From NCBI GenBank assembly GCA_013397455.1, contig VYZB01000291.1, forward strand, positions 84,430 through 148,429: a stretch of 64,000 nt of DNA, written 5' to 3'. Both the position numbers and the translations under genes were made by a program. Under the pieces are notes generated by a model. It saw nothing but the letters and a program-made list of their open reading frames with translations, was not told where the DNA came from and searched no databases. The stretch is from Crotophaga sulcirostris (Eukaryota > Chordata > Aves > Cuculiformes > Crotophagidae). Below, piece by piece: positions 22,215 through 33,674 of the stretch; the stretch's first letter is position 1, and the number at the start of each line of letters is the position of its first letter.

Positions 22215-25200
22215 TGCTAGAAATTATTTTGTCCTGATAAAGAAATGTGCAACTCCTGTTATCAGAACATATCAGAGAGTAGAGTGCTTAGAAAAGATTG
22301 TACAGTAGTCATAATCTTTGCAAGTGCTTTATGTTAAAAAAGGGAAAAGAGAAGAGTTATATTTTGATTTATAGGGACCCCAAGTAAAACTATTCCCAAA
22401 GTTGCCAAATATTACTTATGGACTTGCACGTGCATCTAACGAAGGTTTTGAACAATTACCCCTAATTGCCCTCTTCTAATATTCTGGTGAATAGAAAAAT
22501 ATTCATTTTACGAACACACGGCTTGTAAATGAAAGAGATGAAAGCTCATGAAAGGACAGAGGCAGACCATACGTCATCCCACACCTAGGCACAACGGGAT
22601 GCATTAAGGAAGCATTTATGGAGAGGCATTCCATCAAGTCAAGGTGTCAGAGGACATATGGTCTCTTTCACCATTAACTCAGTGAATTTCCATACCTTTC
22701 CACTGGTCCATATTAATCTCACTTTGTGATGGTCAGCTTTGATATCGTTCAGGCTTTGCTCTGAAAATGCCCAATATGCACATGTAAAATACATGAAAGT
22801 AGGTAACTTTCATTAAAAACTCACCATCTTTGTGCTTGCTTTTTTGCAAAAAAAGAAATTTTTAAAAAATTGGCTCAAACAGGAATATTTTCAGCAATCA
22901 AGACAGAAATTAAGAAATATAGGTGTGAATATTTAGGTTTATCAATATAGGTACCTACTTGACCCTGCTTCCTGACTAGAAAAAAATTGTTAGTAAATGT
23001 CTTTGAAATACAGTGTAATATATTGGCACCAATTTGTTTGACATCCAAATTAGTCATTAGTTGTGATCCCAAAGATATCCCTGGGATGTTGGCAATTGCT
23101 AATAAAATGCACATATAGAGATAGTTATGATGAATATTATGGCAGGAGATGGTAGAGCCAGGAGGTAAGGGTGACAAAATTAAGTCTTACTTTTAGCTCA
23201 TCTAAAACCAGATATAATTCCATCTTTGATCTCCTCAGTTGGCTTTGGGGACACAAGGGAGAAGCTGAGGTGAAAGGGAGTCCTCTTGCTTTGTGGGGAC
23301 TTTTCTACACTCTTCTATGGATATCTGTAGAATGTCTAAATTTAGATAGAGCAGTGTGTGCTAGTCCTAAACTCAAAGCTGAACTTCCTTCTCTGTGGAT
23401 CTGTCATCATCTCAGAAGATGTCATACAGACACCTTCATCATCAAAAAGAAGCTGAAAAATGGATCATGCACCTATGAACAGACTAATTGGAAGTTATTG
23501 TTATTTTTTTTTAAGATGGACTCTTTATTTTTGGCATTTTCTCAGCTAAGCAACGATCGGAGCTCAAAATCTCTGCAACTTCTGCCAGGGAAAACTTGAA
23601 CGTAATGACATTGTGTTTTTCTTACAAATAATTGAAATAATACTAAAAATTCCAAGAAGCCCTAATGCTGGGGGGAGGAGAGGGAAAGAATTTGTGAAAG
23701 TGCTAGGTGGGAATAAGAAAGCTTTTAAGACAATCATTATAATAATACCATCATAATAATGCCTTTATCTTGAGAAAAAAAAAAAGAAAAATTATCAGCC
23801 AAGCAACCACTGAACCTGGGACTAAAACAATCTCTCTGGATTTTCAATTGTCATAAAGCACTGGTGTTTTCTGAGGGAAAAAAAAGAGATAACAAAAATA
23901 TATTCCTTGGTTTTATCATGACATCTTGTTTTTCACATTACCTTTCTCCTGTCCTAGAGAGAGACCCAGGCTCTTGGAAAAGTCTCTCTCCTCAGTCAGA
24001 GTGCTTTACACATTCAGACTGAACAAAATATTGCTGTTTTCAGTAGTTTAAATTTAGGGATCCTTTCATGAATGTTTAGAAGCATTGATATGGGAAAATT
24101 CCCTATATACATCAATTCCACTACATTTTCTAGCAGAGAAAATGTTGGCATCTCATGCTGCTGTATACTTCCTAGCCCTCTGCTATAGTCTTCGTATGTA
24201 CGTGTGTGTGTTTAATATATGTAAAAATCTTGAAATGTTTGCACAAAGAAGATTGTTATTCCCTGTACATTTTATCTGACGCTTGCAGGAAGAAAAATCG
24301 TAGTGGACTGAAATTTGGAACAAAAAGTCAGATGAGTGTAGACCCTTTGCTTAGCCTAGATGCTAATGACACATTGTCCAGTGTTTTAGAATATATACAT
24401 TCAGCAGATCAAGCTATTAGAGAAAAATTCTCCCTCCTGAAAAACAGGCTTATCACCGAATCAGGAATTGCCAGTAATGTCTCCTCTGGGATGCCTGTTT
24501 TTAAATTGCCTTTTGGGAGGCTTTTATGACTGCATCCACATCAGTGCTGTGATTCCGAGCAGTGATGCAGTTTTGAAGCAAATCCCCCAGACTGTCCCAT
24601 TTACTGTGCAGTGGCTCAGTTCGCAGAGTGGTTTTGCAGCACATAAGCTGGATTCTGTTTGGAGAAAACTCAACTGGAGGCTTTGATCTAGGCACGTGCC
24701 AAATGTTCTCCAACTCCTACTGGGGAAGTAAGAGGCCAAACCAATGACTAGACCTCCTGAAAGCTTGGAATCAAACTCTGGGTTGTTTCAGTTCAGGGAT
24801 CTGGGCTAAATAAAACAATCCTGTCTCTCTACCTCCCCTGAAGTGCAGATAAAGAAGCCTCAGCACCAACTACTCCAACCTACTGATCTGCTCCTGTGGC
24901 CGCAACTGCCTTGAGAAATTAGATGTAACCTATGACATCTTGAAAGTATTCCAGATTTTTCAAATGCTTTCTGTATCATGTTAGTTGTTTTCCACTTCTC
25001 TGTTGCTTGGATGTGGTGCAAATATTCTTAAATGAATTTTAAATGATCTGAGCTTGTGCCCATTTTTTGTCGCAAAATTTAAGATCAACTTAGGATTTTT
25101 TTCCCCCCAAATCATACTGCATTGTGAAGCCATTTTGGTGATTTGGGGAAAATTTTTTTCATCTACATCGAAATGGCTGTTTATGGAGATATTTAAGAAG

Positions 25201-27915
25201 GTGATATACATTCCTACTCTCAAAATGGGTGAAAGGAAATTGCAAGAACAAGAAGTTTTTCATGACACTTTCATCCTTAAGTTATCAAAACTGTCTAATA
25301 TTGCCTTACAAGTGAAAACAGTTGACTCCCAAGTCTACTTTATGCCAGTGGATGCCAGTGGGCACCAAAACTTATGATCAAGTGCAAGCAACTTGTGATA
25401 TTTCTAGCTTTTGGGAGACCATGTTTGCTTTCCAGGTTATTTAAATTGTGATTTTTAATTTAGATATTCATCTCTTTTGTATGTTTTTCCCTATGTGCTC
25501 GGCCTCATTAACCCGTCCGGTTGGCCTGCATCATTCTCGTGTTGACAAAGATAGGCATTATGAACCTTAAAATGTCATAAACACCTCTAAAATTTGACCT
25601 TACTTGCATGCAGTGGGGAAGGTTTGACAGCATTACACCAGTCATCTGATAAGCTCAGGTCAAAAGTCTCCCAATTGCATGCCTTTTGTTTGGGTGTCAA
25701 AGAGGCAAAAGCTTTTCATGTTTTTAATAAGCAAATTAATGAAATACTTACAGTACACTGCATACATTAACTCTTAGGTATCTGGTTTTCTTCTGGGGCC
25801 ATCTTTCCAAAGGTCAGAGGCCATGAATGCAGCTTCAGTTTTCCAGGAAACAAAGAGGACAGTATATTTCAGTAATCCTTTCCTTCATGTAGTTAAGACT
25901 CCCTTATTTTTTTCACTTTGGCTTACTTTCTAGAGGCATAGTAACACTTGCCAGCTAAGCCAGATGTAGCATTTCAACCAAAAAAATGCACCGGATGCAC
26001 GTTCCAAGTTTGCCAATGGCTATGCATGAGGCTGGAATGTCAGAGCAGGAGCGGCGGATTAGGAAGATTGTGTTCATGTTACTCAAAGCAGAAGGAGCCC
26101 AGAAAATGTCTCTGGAATTTCCCTGTTTCAGCCCCCTTTTCTTCATAGATATAACACGTTTGTTCATTAACATTTTCATGCTCCTTACATCACTCATTAT
26201 AGTGTTGCTTACATTTTCAAGATATTAACCAATTAGTCCTCATGTGTAAACTCCACAGTAGTTTAGAAAGTCTCATTTTCTTTCTCTAGTAAAGAGAAAA
26301 TAAAGAAGAAGACATCTTTACACAACCTCCTACTTTCCTCTCTTCTCTAGACAAATCTATGGTTTCCGATTTTTTCCAAGAAAAAAAACACTTTCATGTA
26401 AAATCAGTATAACAATGCACCTTTGACTTGGAATGATCATCTACCTATTACTTTTCTATGGGGTCAGATGCCAGGGTATAACTGTGTGATGGAAGAAATT
26501 AAGCTCCATCTCATTTGCCACGACTGCGTGATAGCTTTTCTAGCTTGCATTTTATACTAATTTAAACCATTATTTGGTGTCTACTAACACTTGCCAATTT
26601 TCATTCTCAGTCAGAAAAGCATGTTGCACAAATTGGTGTGCACCTTTAGACTTCCTTTGCAGGTAAGGAAACAAAGGAAACAAAGTTAACCAAAAAGACT
26701 GGGAAATATTCCTCCTGCTGGGAGTTTTAACAGAGAGACTTTCATTGACTTCCAGAGTAGACATAGAAACCTACACTTCTGTTTCCTAAGACATCACAGT
26801 TAGCAGAACATGAGTAGATGTTACATACACTATACATATTTCTCAATCAGTTTATGTTTGAGTGGATGACCAAACACTTGTTCTTTTAAGTTTATGTTTG
26901 TGACTGTCTGGAAATGCTTCTTAGATAGTCTCTGGTGCTTTAATTCTGGAATCAAAACCTTGTATGCTATAAATGTTGTTCGCGATGTGTTTTACTGAAA
27001 TGCGTTGGATGCCATGAATTTCTATGAGCTAGATTGCTGGAAGTAATCAAAGCTACTGAAAAAAATTTACATCTCAGACCTGTGGTCAGGGTAGAAAACC
27101 AGCTCTTCTCTTACGCACACTACTAGCAAGAAGGAAAGGCCTATGTCAATAGAATATTCAAGGATAAGGGGAAAGATACTCTTTCTTTTTATGTAACTGA
27201 AAGTGGTATGTAACTTTAAGCAATATGTAACTTTCATATACAGGTTTCACTCTTGGCATCCAAACCAGCAGTCACAGACTGTTTCTCTTGCAGACTTAAG
27301 TACTTGCCTGAAGTGTTGAACATAGAGCAAAACCCCATAAAATGCTGGCTAAAATAAGCTTTTCCTGCAATGGTCTATGCAGTCTGAGCTGAACTGGAAG
27401 TCTGCATTTTGGGAAGAATCTTCCTTTAGCTCTAAGGTTCCACCTGCAACTCCATGCATGAACATTCCACAGTCTACTAGTTAATAAATATCTAAGTTGC
27501 ATAAAAGGTATAAGAAATGCAACCACGAGATGATTTTATCCCCTTTGCACTGGTTGGACTGCTTTCATTCTAAAATGAAATAAAAAATGCAGGGAAAATT
27601 GCCTTATTAACAAAAGCTATTAAAGTAATCTAAACATCACATTAAGCTTTGCTTGCGCAGCAGTAGACACAATAAGAAACACATTTTACAGTCATTTAGA
27701 TGCAAGATAATTTACTATTTTTAAGATCTTATAGTATCCTTACTCCAAATTCTTTTCTTTTACTGTTTGCTGTTTCTAAATATTTTGTCCCTTCCCCAGC
27801 TCTGATTGCTGAAAAGCATAACCACCTTTTAGCTGGAAAAACCTTCTTCCGAGTCTGTATCACTTCTTTGCTATCAAAATGGATAGTCATGTCAGTAAGG
27901 ATCTTACAAGGGTTT
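22215..27915. other. non-coding stretch, no gene seen
   Basis: A/T-rich unique DNA. ORFs up to 142 codons (23171-23599, plus) and 107 codons (24206-24529 and 25054-25377, plus) show no family match. The 24206 ORF follows a CTTGCAG acceptor-like word but has no donor. A 9-bp stem (GAGAGAGAC at 23957 with GTCTCTCTC at 23982, 16-base loop) is the only structure noted. Confidence 0.5.
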
Positions 27916-27921
27916 ATCCTA

Positions 27922-28735
27922 AGCTTGTCTCGTTCAATATTCACTAACCTCTAGGACTGTGCAATAGAGCATGCCCTCATCAAGTTTGCAGTTGGCATCA
28001 ACTGTGAGAACTTTTGGAGCAGGATTAGAATTCAAAATTACTCTATTAAATTAGCAAAGTCACCTGCCATAAAATAAAGACAACTTGAAAGTAATACATA
28101 AAAAAAGGGAAAAAAAGGTACTACTGGTGTTCTGCAGAAGTGAATCAAGGGGTTAAAGCTGAACCACAGACTGAATGCAAGTCAACAACATGATGCTGTT
28201 GCATCTCAAGATGAAATGGGAGTGTGGTGTGTATTCACACTCTTCTGGTGAGGCTTTGGATGCAATTCTGAGTTCAGAATTAGGCACTGCACTTCAACAA
28301 GACAAATCAGGGAAAGACCAGAGGACAGCAACCAAAATGAGGAGAGGTTTAGAAAAAGTGACCTATGAGGAAAGGTTGAAAGAACTCAGTTTGTTTAGTC
28401 TAGAAAAGAGAAGACTGAGTAGGTACATGATAACAGACTTCAAATATTTAAATGGTTGTTACAAAGAGGAAGGGGATCAATTATTCATGTCTGCTAAGAA
28501 CTGGACAAGAAATTAGAAATGGCTTTAATTTGCAAGAGGAGGAATCCAGTTAGAAAGCTTTCTGACTGTGCTGGAGCCCATGAGCAGTCTTCACAGCCTC
28601 CTTGAGTACTAAAGGTTTACAAAAATGGGTTGAACAAACTGTGTAAGGGATGGTTTAGATCTTTTTCTTCCTCAAAGGAGCTATTAGGACAAACAGCTTC
28701 TTAAAGCCTCTCCTGGCCTTACTCCTATAGAGTGT
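27922..28735 (+). pseudogene. old CR1 LINE, 3' part with decayed reverse transcriptase
   Basis: CR1 elements are non-LTR retrotransposons whose ORF2 encodes an endonuclease and reverse transcriptase. This copy covers only the end of ORF2 and the 3' untranslated region. In order I see TTCAATATTCACTAA (motif LFNIFIND), CATCAAGTTTGCAG where the catalytic FADD motif should lie but reads FAVG, then the hallmark terminal peptide YEERLKELSLFSLEKRRL (at about 28365-28420) and LNGCYKEEGDQLF. After this come TGAACAAACTGTG, AGGGATGGTTTAGAT and TCTCCTGGCCTTACTCCTAT, as in CR1 3' regions. The frame is broken, the catalytic residues are lost and the 5' part is missing, so it is inactive. Confidence 0.85.
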
Positions 28736-28739
28736 AATA

Positions 28740-29970
28740 TAGATTTGCAATGTACACTTGCTTATGTATTCTGAAAGAATACTCATTCTTTACTTACCTC
28801 TCCTGGTATGTGATGTCATGATAGTGAGGAAATATCTGGACTCTGTTATTTGCCAAAAGAGAATTGCTCAAGAGTTTTACAGTTTATTTCTCTAAATGCA
28901 ATAGTGGAAAAATAGAACTCAGACCTGACCTCATCTGTGAGCTGCTGCAGCCCTTATAAAGGGGTTAACAACTTGGACATAAATCAAAGGTTATTGCCAG
29001 TCATTGAGGTGTGATATTGCTCAGCAAAATTAGGACACATCACAAGTCTGCATGGGGCTGTGCCTGAGTGGAGAACTACAGAGAAAATGGTAATCTCTGT
29101 GAAGAAGCCCTGAGGCTGAGCAGGACTTGGAAACATCCTGAGAGAAACTGGAGGCCACTGATGCTAGGGTGTGAAACTCTGGTACAAGACATCCACCGGA
29201 CACCAGAATGGTCCACCACAAAAAAAACTACACAGAATGTATGCTTCCTTGTTCTGTATTATCTATGTTATATATCTATATGTCCTCATGGCATCCTTTA
29301 AGTCTGCAAAATGTGTCTGTATGATGCAGTAAAGTGATCAATAAGAAAAGCTGCATCCTGACCCTGGCAGAGTTTCTAACTCTGAACATTTCAGAAGACG
29401 CCTCCCAGCCCAGACAAGATCTACTTTTCTGCCAAGTAAGGAGGTGTTTTGGTAGTTTTACTCTGCAAATTGGTATTTGCAACTACTTTCACTCTTCAGA
29501 GATGCATGCAAAGAGACAAAATCATGATTATACTACATGATAGGTATAAAGAAATAAAACTATTGTAATATTATTGGTTAGTTTTCATAGCAATTTAGAG
29601 GCAAAGCCATGTGTTTCAATTATAAAAGAATCAGTTAGCTTATAATATGCTAAGTTCTTTTTATTAGTTGATTAATTTTTCACTTAAATTCTAAAAACGC
29701 CATTATTTCTTCATGTTTAAGCTTTCACTTCTACTGTCTTCTTTTGTAGTGCTCTTCTTAATTACCTGCAGTAATTTGCATCAGCAAGAAACTAAGAATG
29801 CTTTGCATGTCTTTAGTGTCTTCCCTCCTCTTTATCTATTGATGTAGCTACATAAAGAGAGCTCAACACTGTAGCATCTGGCATTTCAAATCACTATTAT
29901 AAACATTAATTAAATAAACCTCTCAATAATTCTGATAGGTGATAAGAGCTTCTGGCTTCCGATGAGAGCT
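28740..29970. other. non-coding stretch, no gene seen
   Basis: Unique DNA with no recognised repeat or gene. Short ORFs of up to 77 codons overlap on both strands around 29.03-29.54 kb, without domains. Confidence 0.5.
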
Positions 29971-29974
29971 CTGG

Positions 29975-30090
29975 TGCCTGGTTTACAGGTAGAGAAACTA
30001 AGGCTGTATTTGAATTGTGAGATTTGCAGATGCTTCCTGGCTTCCAGGGCCCAGGTGTATGCCCTGGCCACGTCCCAATTCTCTGCTGGG
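29975..30090 (-). repeat. antisense MIR-like SINE fragment
   Basis: GGTTTACAGGTAGAGAAACT followed by AAGGCTG matches the reverse complement of the MIR core ('ttttacagatgaggaaactgaggc'). GGGCCCAGGTGTATGCCCTG further right fits the antisense head ('gaacccaggtctgtctgactcc...gccc'). The middle is diverged. Orientation is minus. Confidence 0.55.
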
Positions 30091-30099
30091 GCAAAAGCC

Positions 30100-31110
30100 A
30101 GGCTCTTTCTCCCAGCGGATCTTGGTTTCCTTAGGAAGGAGATCTGAGTGCTCAGACGGGGAGGGGTGGCCACCACAGCTAGGTGTTGAGTCAGGCCTGT
30201 GGGTTGCACTGCGAAGCGTTATCCCCGCAGTCTAGACATAACCAAGGCAAGTTAATGAATTTGAAGGAGGTTCATGGTGATTCTACATTAAAGGAGAGAG
30301 CAGATTAAAAAAAATTCTTGACTTTCTCATCATGCACTTCCTCCCGTTATTTAGCCATCGAGATGACCACACTGGTTTTACACATTTAACAGGTCCAACA
30401 TAAACAAGATTCTTTTCTCTGTTTTCATCAACTTTGAGATGTTTTATTTTCAAGGGTCTACAAAGGCAAATGTACAACTAAAATAAAACCACAGCAGTGA
30501 CTGCATAGAATAATAGTCTCACTTCATTTTGGAGCAGAGCTCGGAAAATGTGGCTACAACCTAAACTAGTAGAAAATTACAGCACGCTCTCTCCCTCTTT
30601 CTAACTGCTTTAAGCAAAGGCCACAGGTGTTTTCCAGTCCATCTACTTGCTATGCAGAAGGAAGAACTTGGAAGATGACTTTCAAAACTGCGGCATCTTG
30701 ATGCTGCCAGATGCATATTTTTGCTTTACAGATTCCAGCACGTTTTATCAATTAAATTCTGTTTTTCCTGGATTAAATGTCAATTTGTCAGCCTGTGGAC
30801 AATTGCAATAAATATCCATGGGGCGCTGCGCTGATTAATGCATTTCAGTCAAAATGCAAGGGTCTTGCCTTTCCATTTAAAAGTTACCTTGCCAATGACA
30901 ATCATTCTTTCTTTGACAGTTCATCTGCCCCTCCACACTCCTTTTTAAGTTTTTTTTTCCCCATTTTTATGGTATCACATTTTAGTACTGACTTGTTGAA
31001 TGGATAGTCCATGAGTGGTCAGACAAGGTCCAGTGAAATCAGAGCATTATTTCACTGGCTTCTTTAGAAGTGTTGGACTAGTCCCGTGGCCTACGATTTA
31101 AGATTGAATC
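30100..31110. other. non-coding stretch with conserved-element-like segment
   Basis: No gene seen. The segment 30720-30920 has several homeodomain- and POU-like words (ATCAATTAAATT, ATTGCAATAAATATCC, CTGATTAATGCATTTCAG) close together in otherwise non-repetitive sequence, which is typical of conserved non-coding elements but proves nothing from one genome. Confidence 0.4.
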
Positions 31111-31182
31111 CCTATCCAGAAAAGCACTTTAACACGTGATAACAGTTAAGCGTGTGCTTAAGTGCTTTTCTGAATCAGGGCC
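31111..31182. repeat. ancient foldback repeat, second copy
   Basis: AGAAAAGCACTT at 31118-31129 is an exact reverse complement of AAGTGCTTTTCT at 31160-31171, separated by 30 bases that contain CACGTG and GTTAAGCGTGTGC. The right end reads GAATCAGGGCCC. The wording matches the copy at 19756-19865. The copy is non-coding and old. Confidence 0.65.
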
Positions 31183-31314
31183 CATATAAGGAAGCACTTC
31201 CATCAAATGTTTCCAGCTAGTCCAAATAGTGTGTAACTTTTCCAGATATTAAACTTACTCTAAAATATAGAAGCAGAACTCCTTCCAATATGGAAAAGAG
31301 TCTCTAAATTCTTT

Positions 31315-31336
31315 CCTTCAAACAATTGTTTGAAGG
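31315..31336. repeat. perfect 22-bp palindrome
   Basis: CCTTCAAACAA is followed at once by its exact reverse complement TTGTTTGAAGG, with no spacer. It lies about 130 bp to the right of the foldback repeat but shares no words with it. Confidence 0.85.
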
Positions 31337-31339
31337 TTT

Positions 31340-33375
31340 ACTCTGTTATTGATATAAGGATTGATTCAAGTTGCAAAAGAAAAAATGTGTTTATGCAAAT
31401 ATTAAGTGCTTGAAAACTACACCACAGCTGTTTAGTTTTTGGATGAAAATCTTGGCTTGTTTTATAAGATGTATTGGCATCTATGAGGTTCAGAAAACAT
31501 CTTTTGTTACATGGTTATTTCAGTGGAAATACACTCTTGAAAACCTTCTTTTCCAGAACAAATTCAGATTTCTCTGCATTTAACATTGTAAAACTATGAA
31601 AATCTTCTTGGCATATGTATTCCTTGTCAAAATGAGTCTAGACTGAGATAGTGACAAAGAGGAACAAAAATTTTGGGATAACTTATGCTCTTAAAAATTT
31701 GCAGCGTGGATTTCTATTCTAATTATAGAAAAAGTACAGCAGCAGTGAGAGAATACAATCCGCCCATAAGAGGTGATCATTGAGTGCAACAAGTGGAACA
31801 GGATGATTTAATTTCATATGTAAACATTAGCAATAAGAAAGAGAAGCCTCCTATGTTGCTTTTTGTCTTTTGTTGTGTTAACTTCAGACCATGCATCATC
31901 TCTAATGAGCTTGATAAAGCATAGCAAGGAAAATGTGCCATAATTCATCATGATTTCCATTTCAAAAGTGACAGTCAACTTCAGAAAATAGTCCATTTTG
32001 CAACAAAAGAAAACCAACAAATGATAATGGAAACAATATCCTCAAATGAAAACTTTCAGTCTCCTCAGATCTGACTCCCATTATGGAAAGGTGGGCTTGA
32101 TTTTGTTAACAGTACCCAGAGATCCTTTCTGGTTTGCCTTGTAAACAAAATATTTGATTTTTCTATGTTGTCCACCTCAGGAAAAACAGCACCCCAAAAT
32201 TTTATTGAGTAATAAGCGCTGGTAGATGAGAAGAGCAGGAACAGCATTTTAAATTGTTGGAAAATATAACATTAAATTTAATTCATTCCCATTAGAAAGC
32301 TATGGCCCGTGCTGCAATGGAAGTTATAAATAAGCTGCTTTCTATAACAGTAAAGGAACAATCTGCATGTTTTGGGGAGCTTCTGAAGAACTTTTGCTTC
32401 TTTGAGCGATTATCCGAAGTTCCGAAGTGCTTTTTTTTTTTTTTTTGGATGGCTGCAGTCCCCTTTTCGAAATTAGTCTATATTCTTTCTGGTACATCTG
32501 GGTACCTTAGATACCACAGCCATCATAATTTACATATCTTACCTTTAATCTGTAAACTTTGAAATAATTTAGTTTCATAGGAGGGATAAGGCTTGTGTTG
32601 GAAAAGAAAATGGCAGTTCCTGAAATGAGGGAAAGGAAAGGCAGAGCGTGCCAGAACAGGGCTCAGCACTGGAGCCCAGCACCCTGTCTATTTTGCTTCC
32701 AAAAATTGAACCAGAGTCCTAAAGACACTGCAGATTTATCCAGTGGTGTCAGAGCTACTAAATATTAGGTTGATAGGCTCTAAAGAATTTTTTTTTTCAG
32801 TATGTGTCATTTTCTTTAAGAGATATGATGACTGGAGAATGTTGTATTGCGATTTGAAGGTGAGTGATCACTGCCAGAACAGGGTGTGCTGATTTAAGAT
32901 CATAGAAGAGGTGACATTTGCAAGGCAGAAGGCTGGTCAGAAGCCTGTTCAGATGGTCTCCTGGGCTGAGCTGTCATGTTGCAGACTGGATGAGAAATTT
33001 TCCAAGGATTTGGGAGATGCTTGGTCTCAAAAAGGCAGGACACTACTCTTCTAGGGCACCATCTCAGAAGCCACACCCTACCTTAAACGGGATCACAGGT
33101 TGTATTTGTGTTTCTGTGCCTGAAAGAGATAAGAGCAGTTCTACTCTCTGATATCTCTACTAAAGGCAGAGCAGGCATCCATTTTCTGTGTCTACTTTAA
33201 AATATCCAATTAAAATTAACTGTTTGGAAAACACTAGTTTTTTACTAGTTGATTGATGAACTAGGGTATCGTTACAAAGTAGAAGAAACAGCAACAATTG
33301 GTGTCAAAGTGAATTTATGTGAAGTTTCTAACAAAAAATTCTCTAAAAACTATACTCAGGATCGTTCTTATGCAG
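31340..33375. other. non-coding stretch, no gene seen
   Basis: A/T-rich unique DNA. A T16 run lies at 32431-32446, just after a short direct repeat (TTCCGAAGTGC and ATCCGAAGTTCC). ORFs do not exceed 86 codons and are unremarkable. Confidence 0.5.
32431..32446. repeat. poly-T run (16 T)
   Basis: Uninterrupted run of 16 thymines. No minus-strand retroposon body is recognised next to it. Confidence 0.85.
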
Positions 33376-33379
33376 TAGT

Positions 33380-33668
33380 TAATTAACATATGGAACTCAC
33401 TGCCACAAAATACAGTATCTTTGAGGCATGAGTTTAGCGGGATTAAAGGGATTTATTAAACACTTATATGGATAATGAGAGCATCCGCAGTTACATTACA
33501 CAGGATGAAACCATACATTAGGGATATAAACAATTATGCTTCAGGACAGAAGCCAACTACTGACTAATAGAGTTAAGGAGGAAATTCACTCCATAATTAT
33601 CCAGGATTTTATGCACCTCTTCTAAAAGTTCTAGTTCCACCACTGTCAAAAATGGGCTACTGACTTAC
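33380..33668 (+). repeat. CR1/L3-like LINE 3' untranslated fragment
   Basis: The ordered words TATGGAACTCACTGCCACAA, TTTAGCGGGATTAAAGGGAT, TTATATGGATAATGAGAGCA, TCCGCAGTTAC, TTATGCTTCAGGACAGAAGC, CTACTGACTAATAGAG and CCACTGTCAAAAATGGG follow the 3' region of an ancient amniote CR1/L3-type family ('atggaactcattgccacaa...tttatatggataatgagaacatccagagtta...cttcagggcataagcc'). It is of a different subfamily from the CR1 at 27.9 kb. It has no ORF and is inert. Confidence 0.75.
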
Positions 33669-33674
33669 AGGGAA

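Noticed and set aside
23171..23599. 142-codon plus-strand ORF
   Set aside because: No recognisable motif and a T-run that yields LLLFFFK. Length is within what chance allows in 64 kb on six frames.
28175..28516. 113-codon plus-strand ORF as a possible gene
   Set aside because: It is the remnant of CR1 reverse transcriptase (EERLKELSLFSLEKRRL) and not a host gene.
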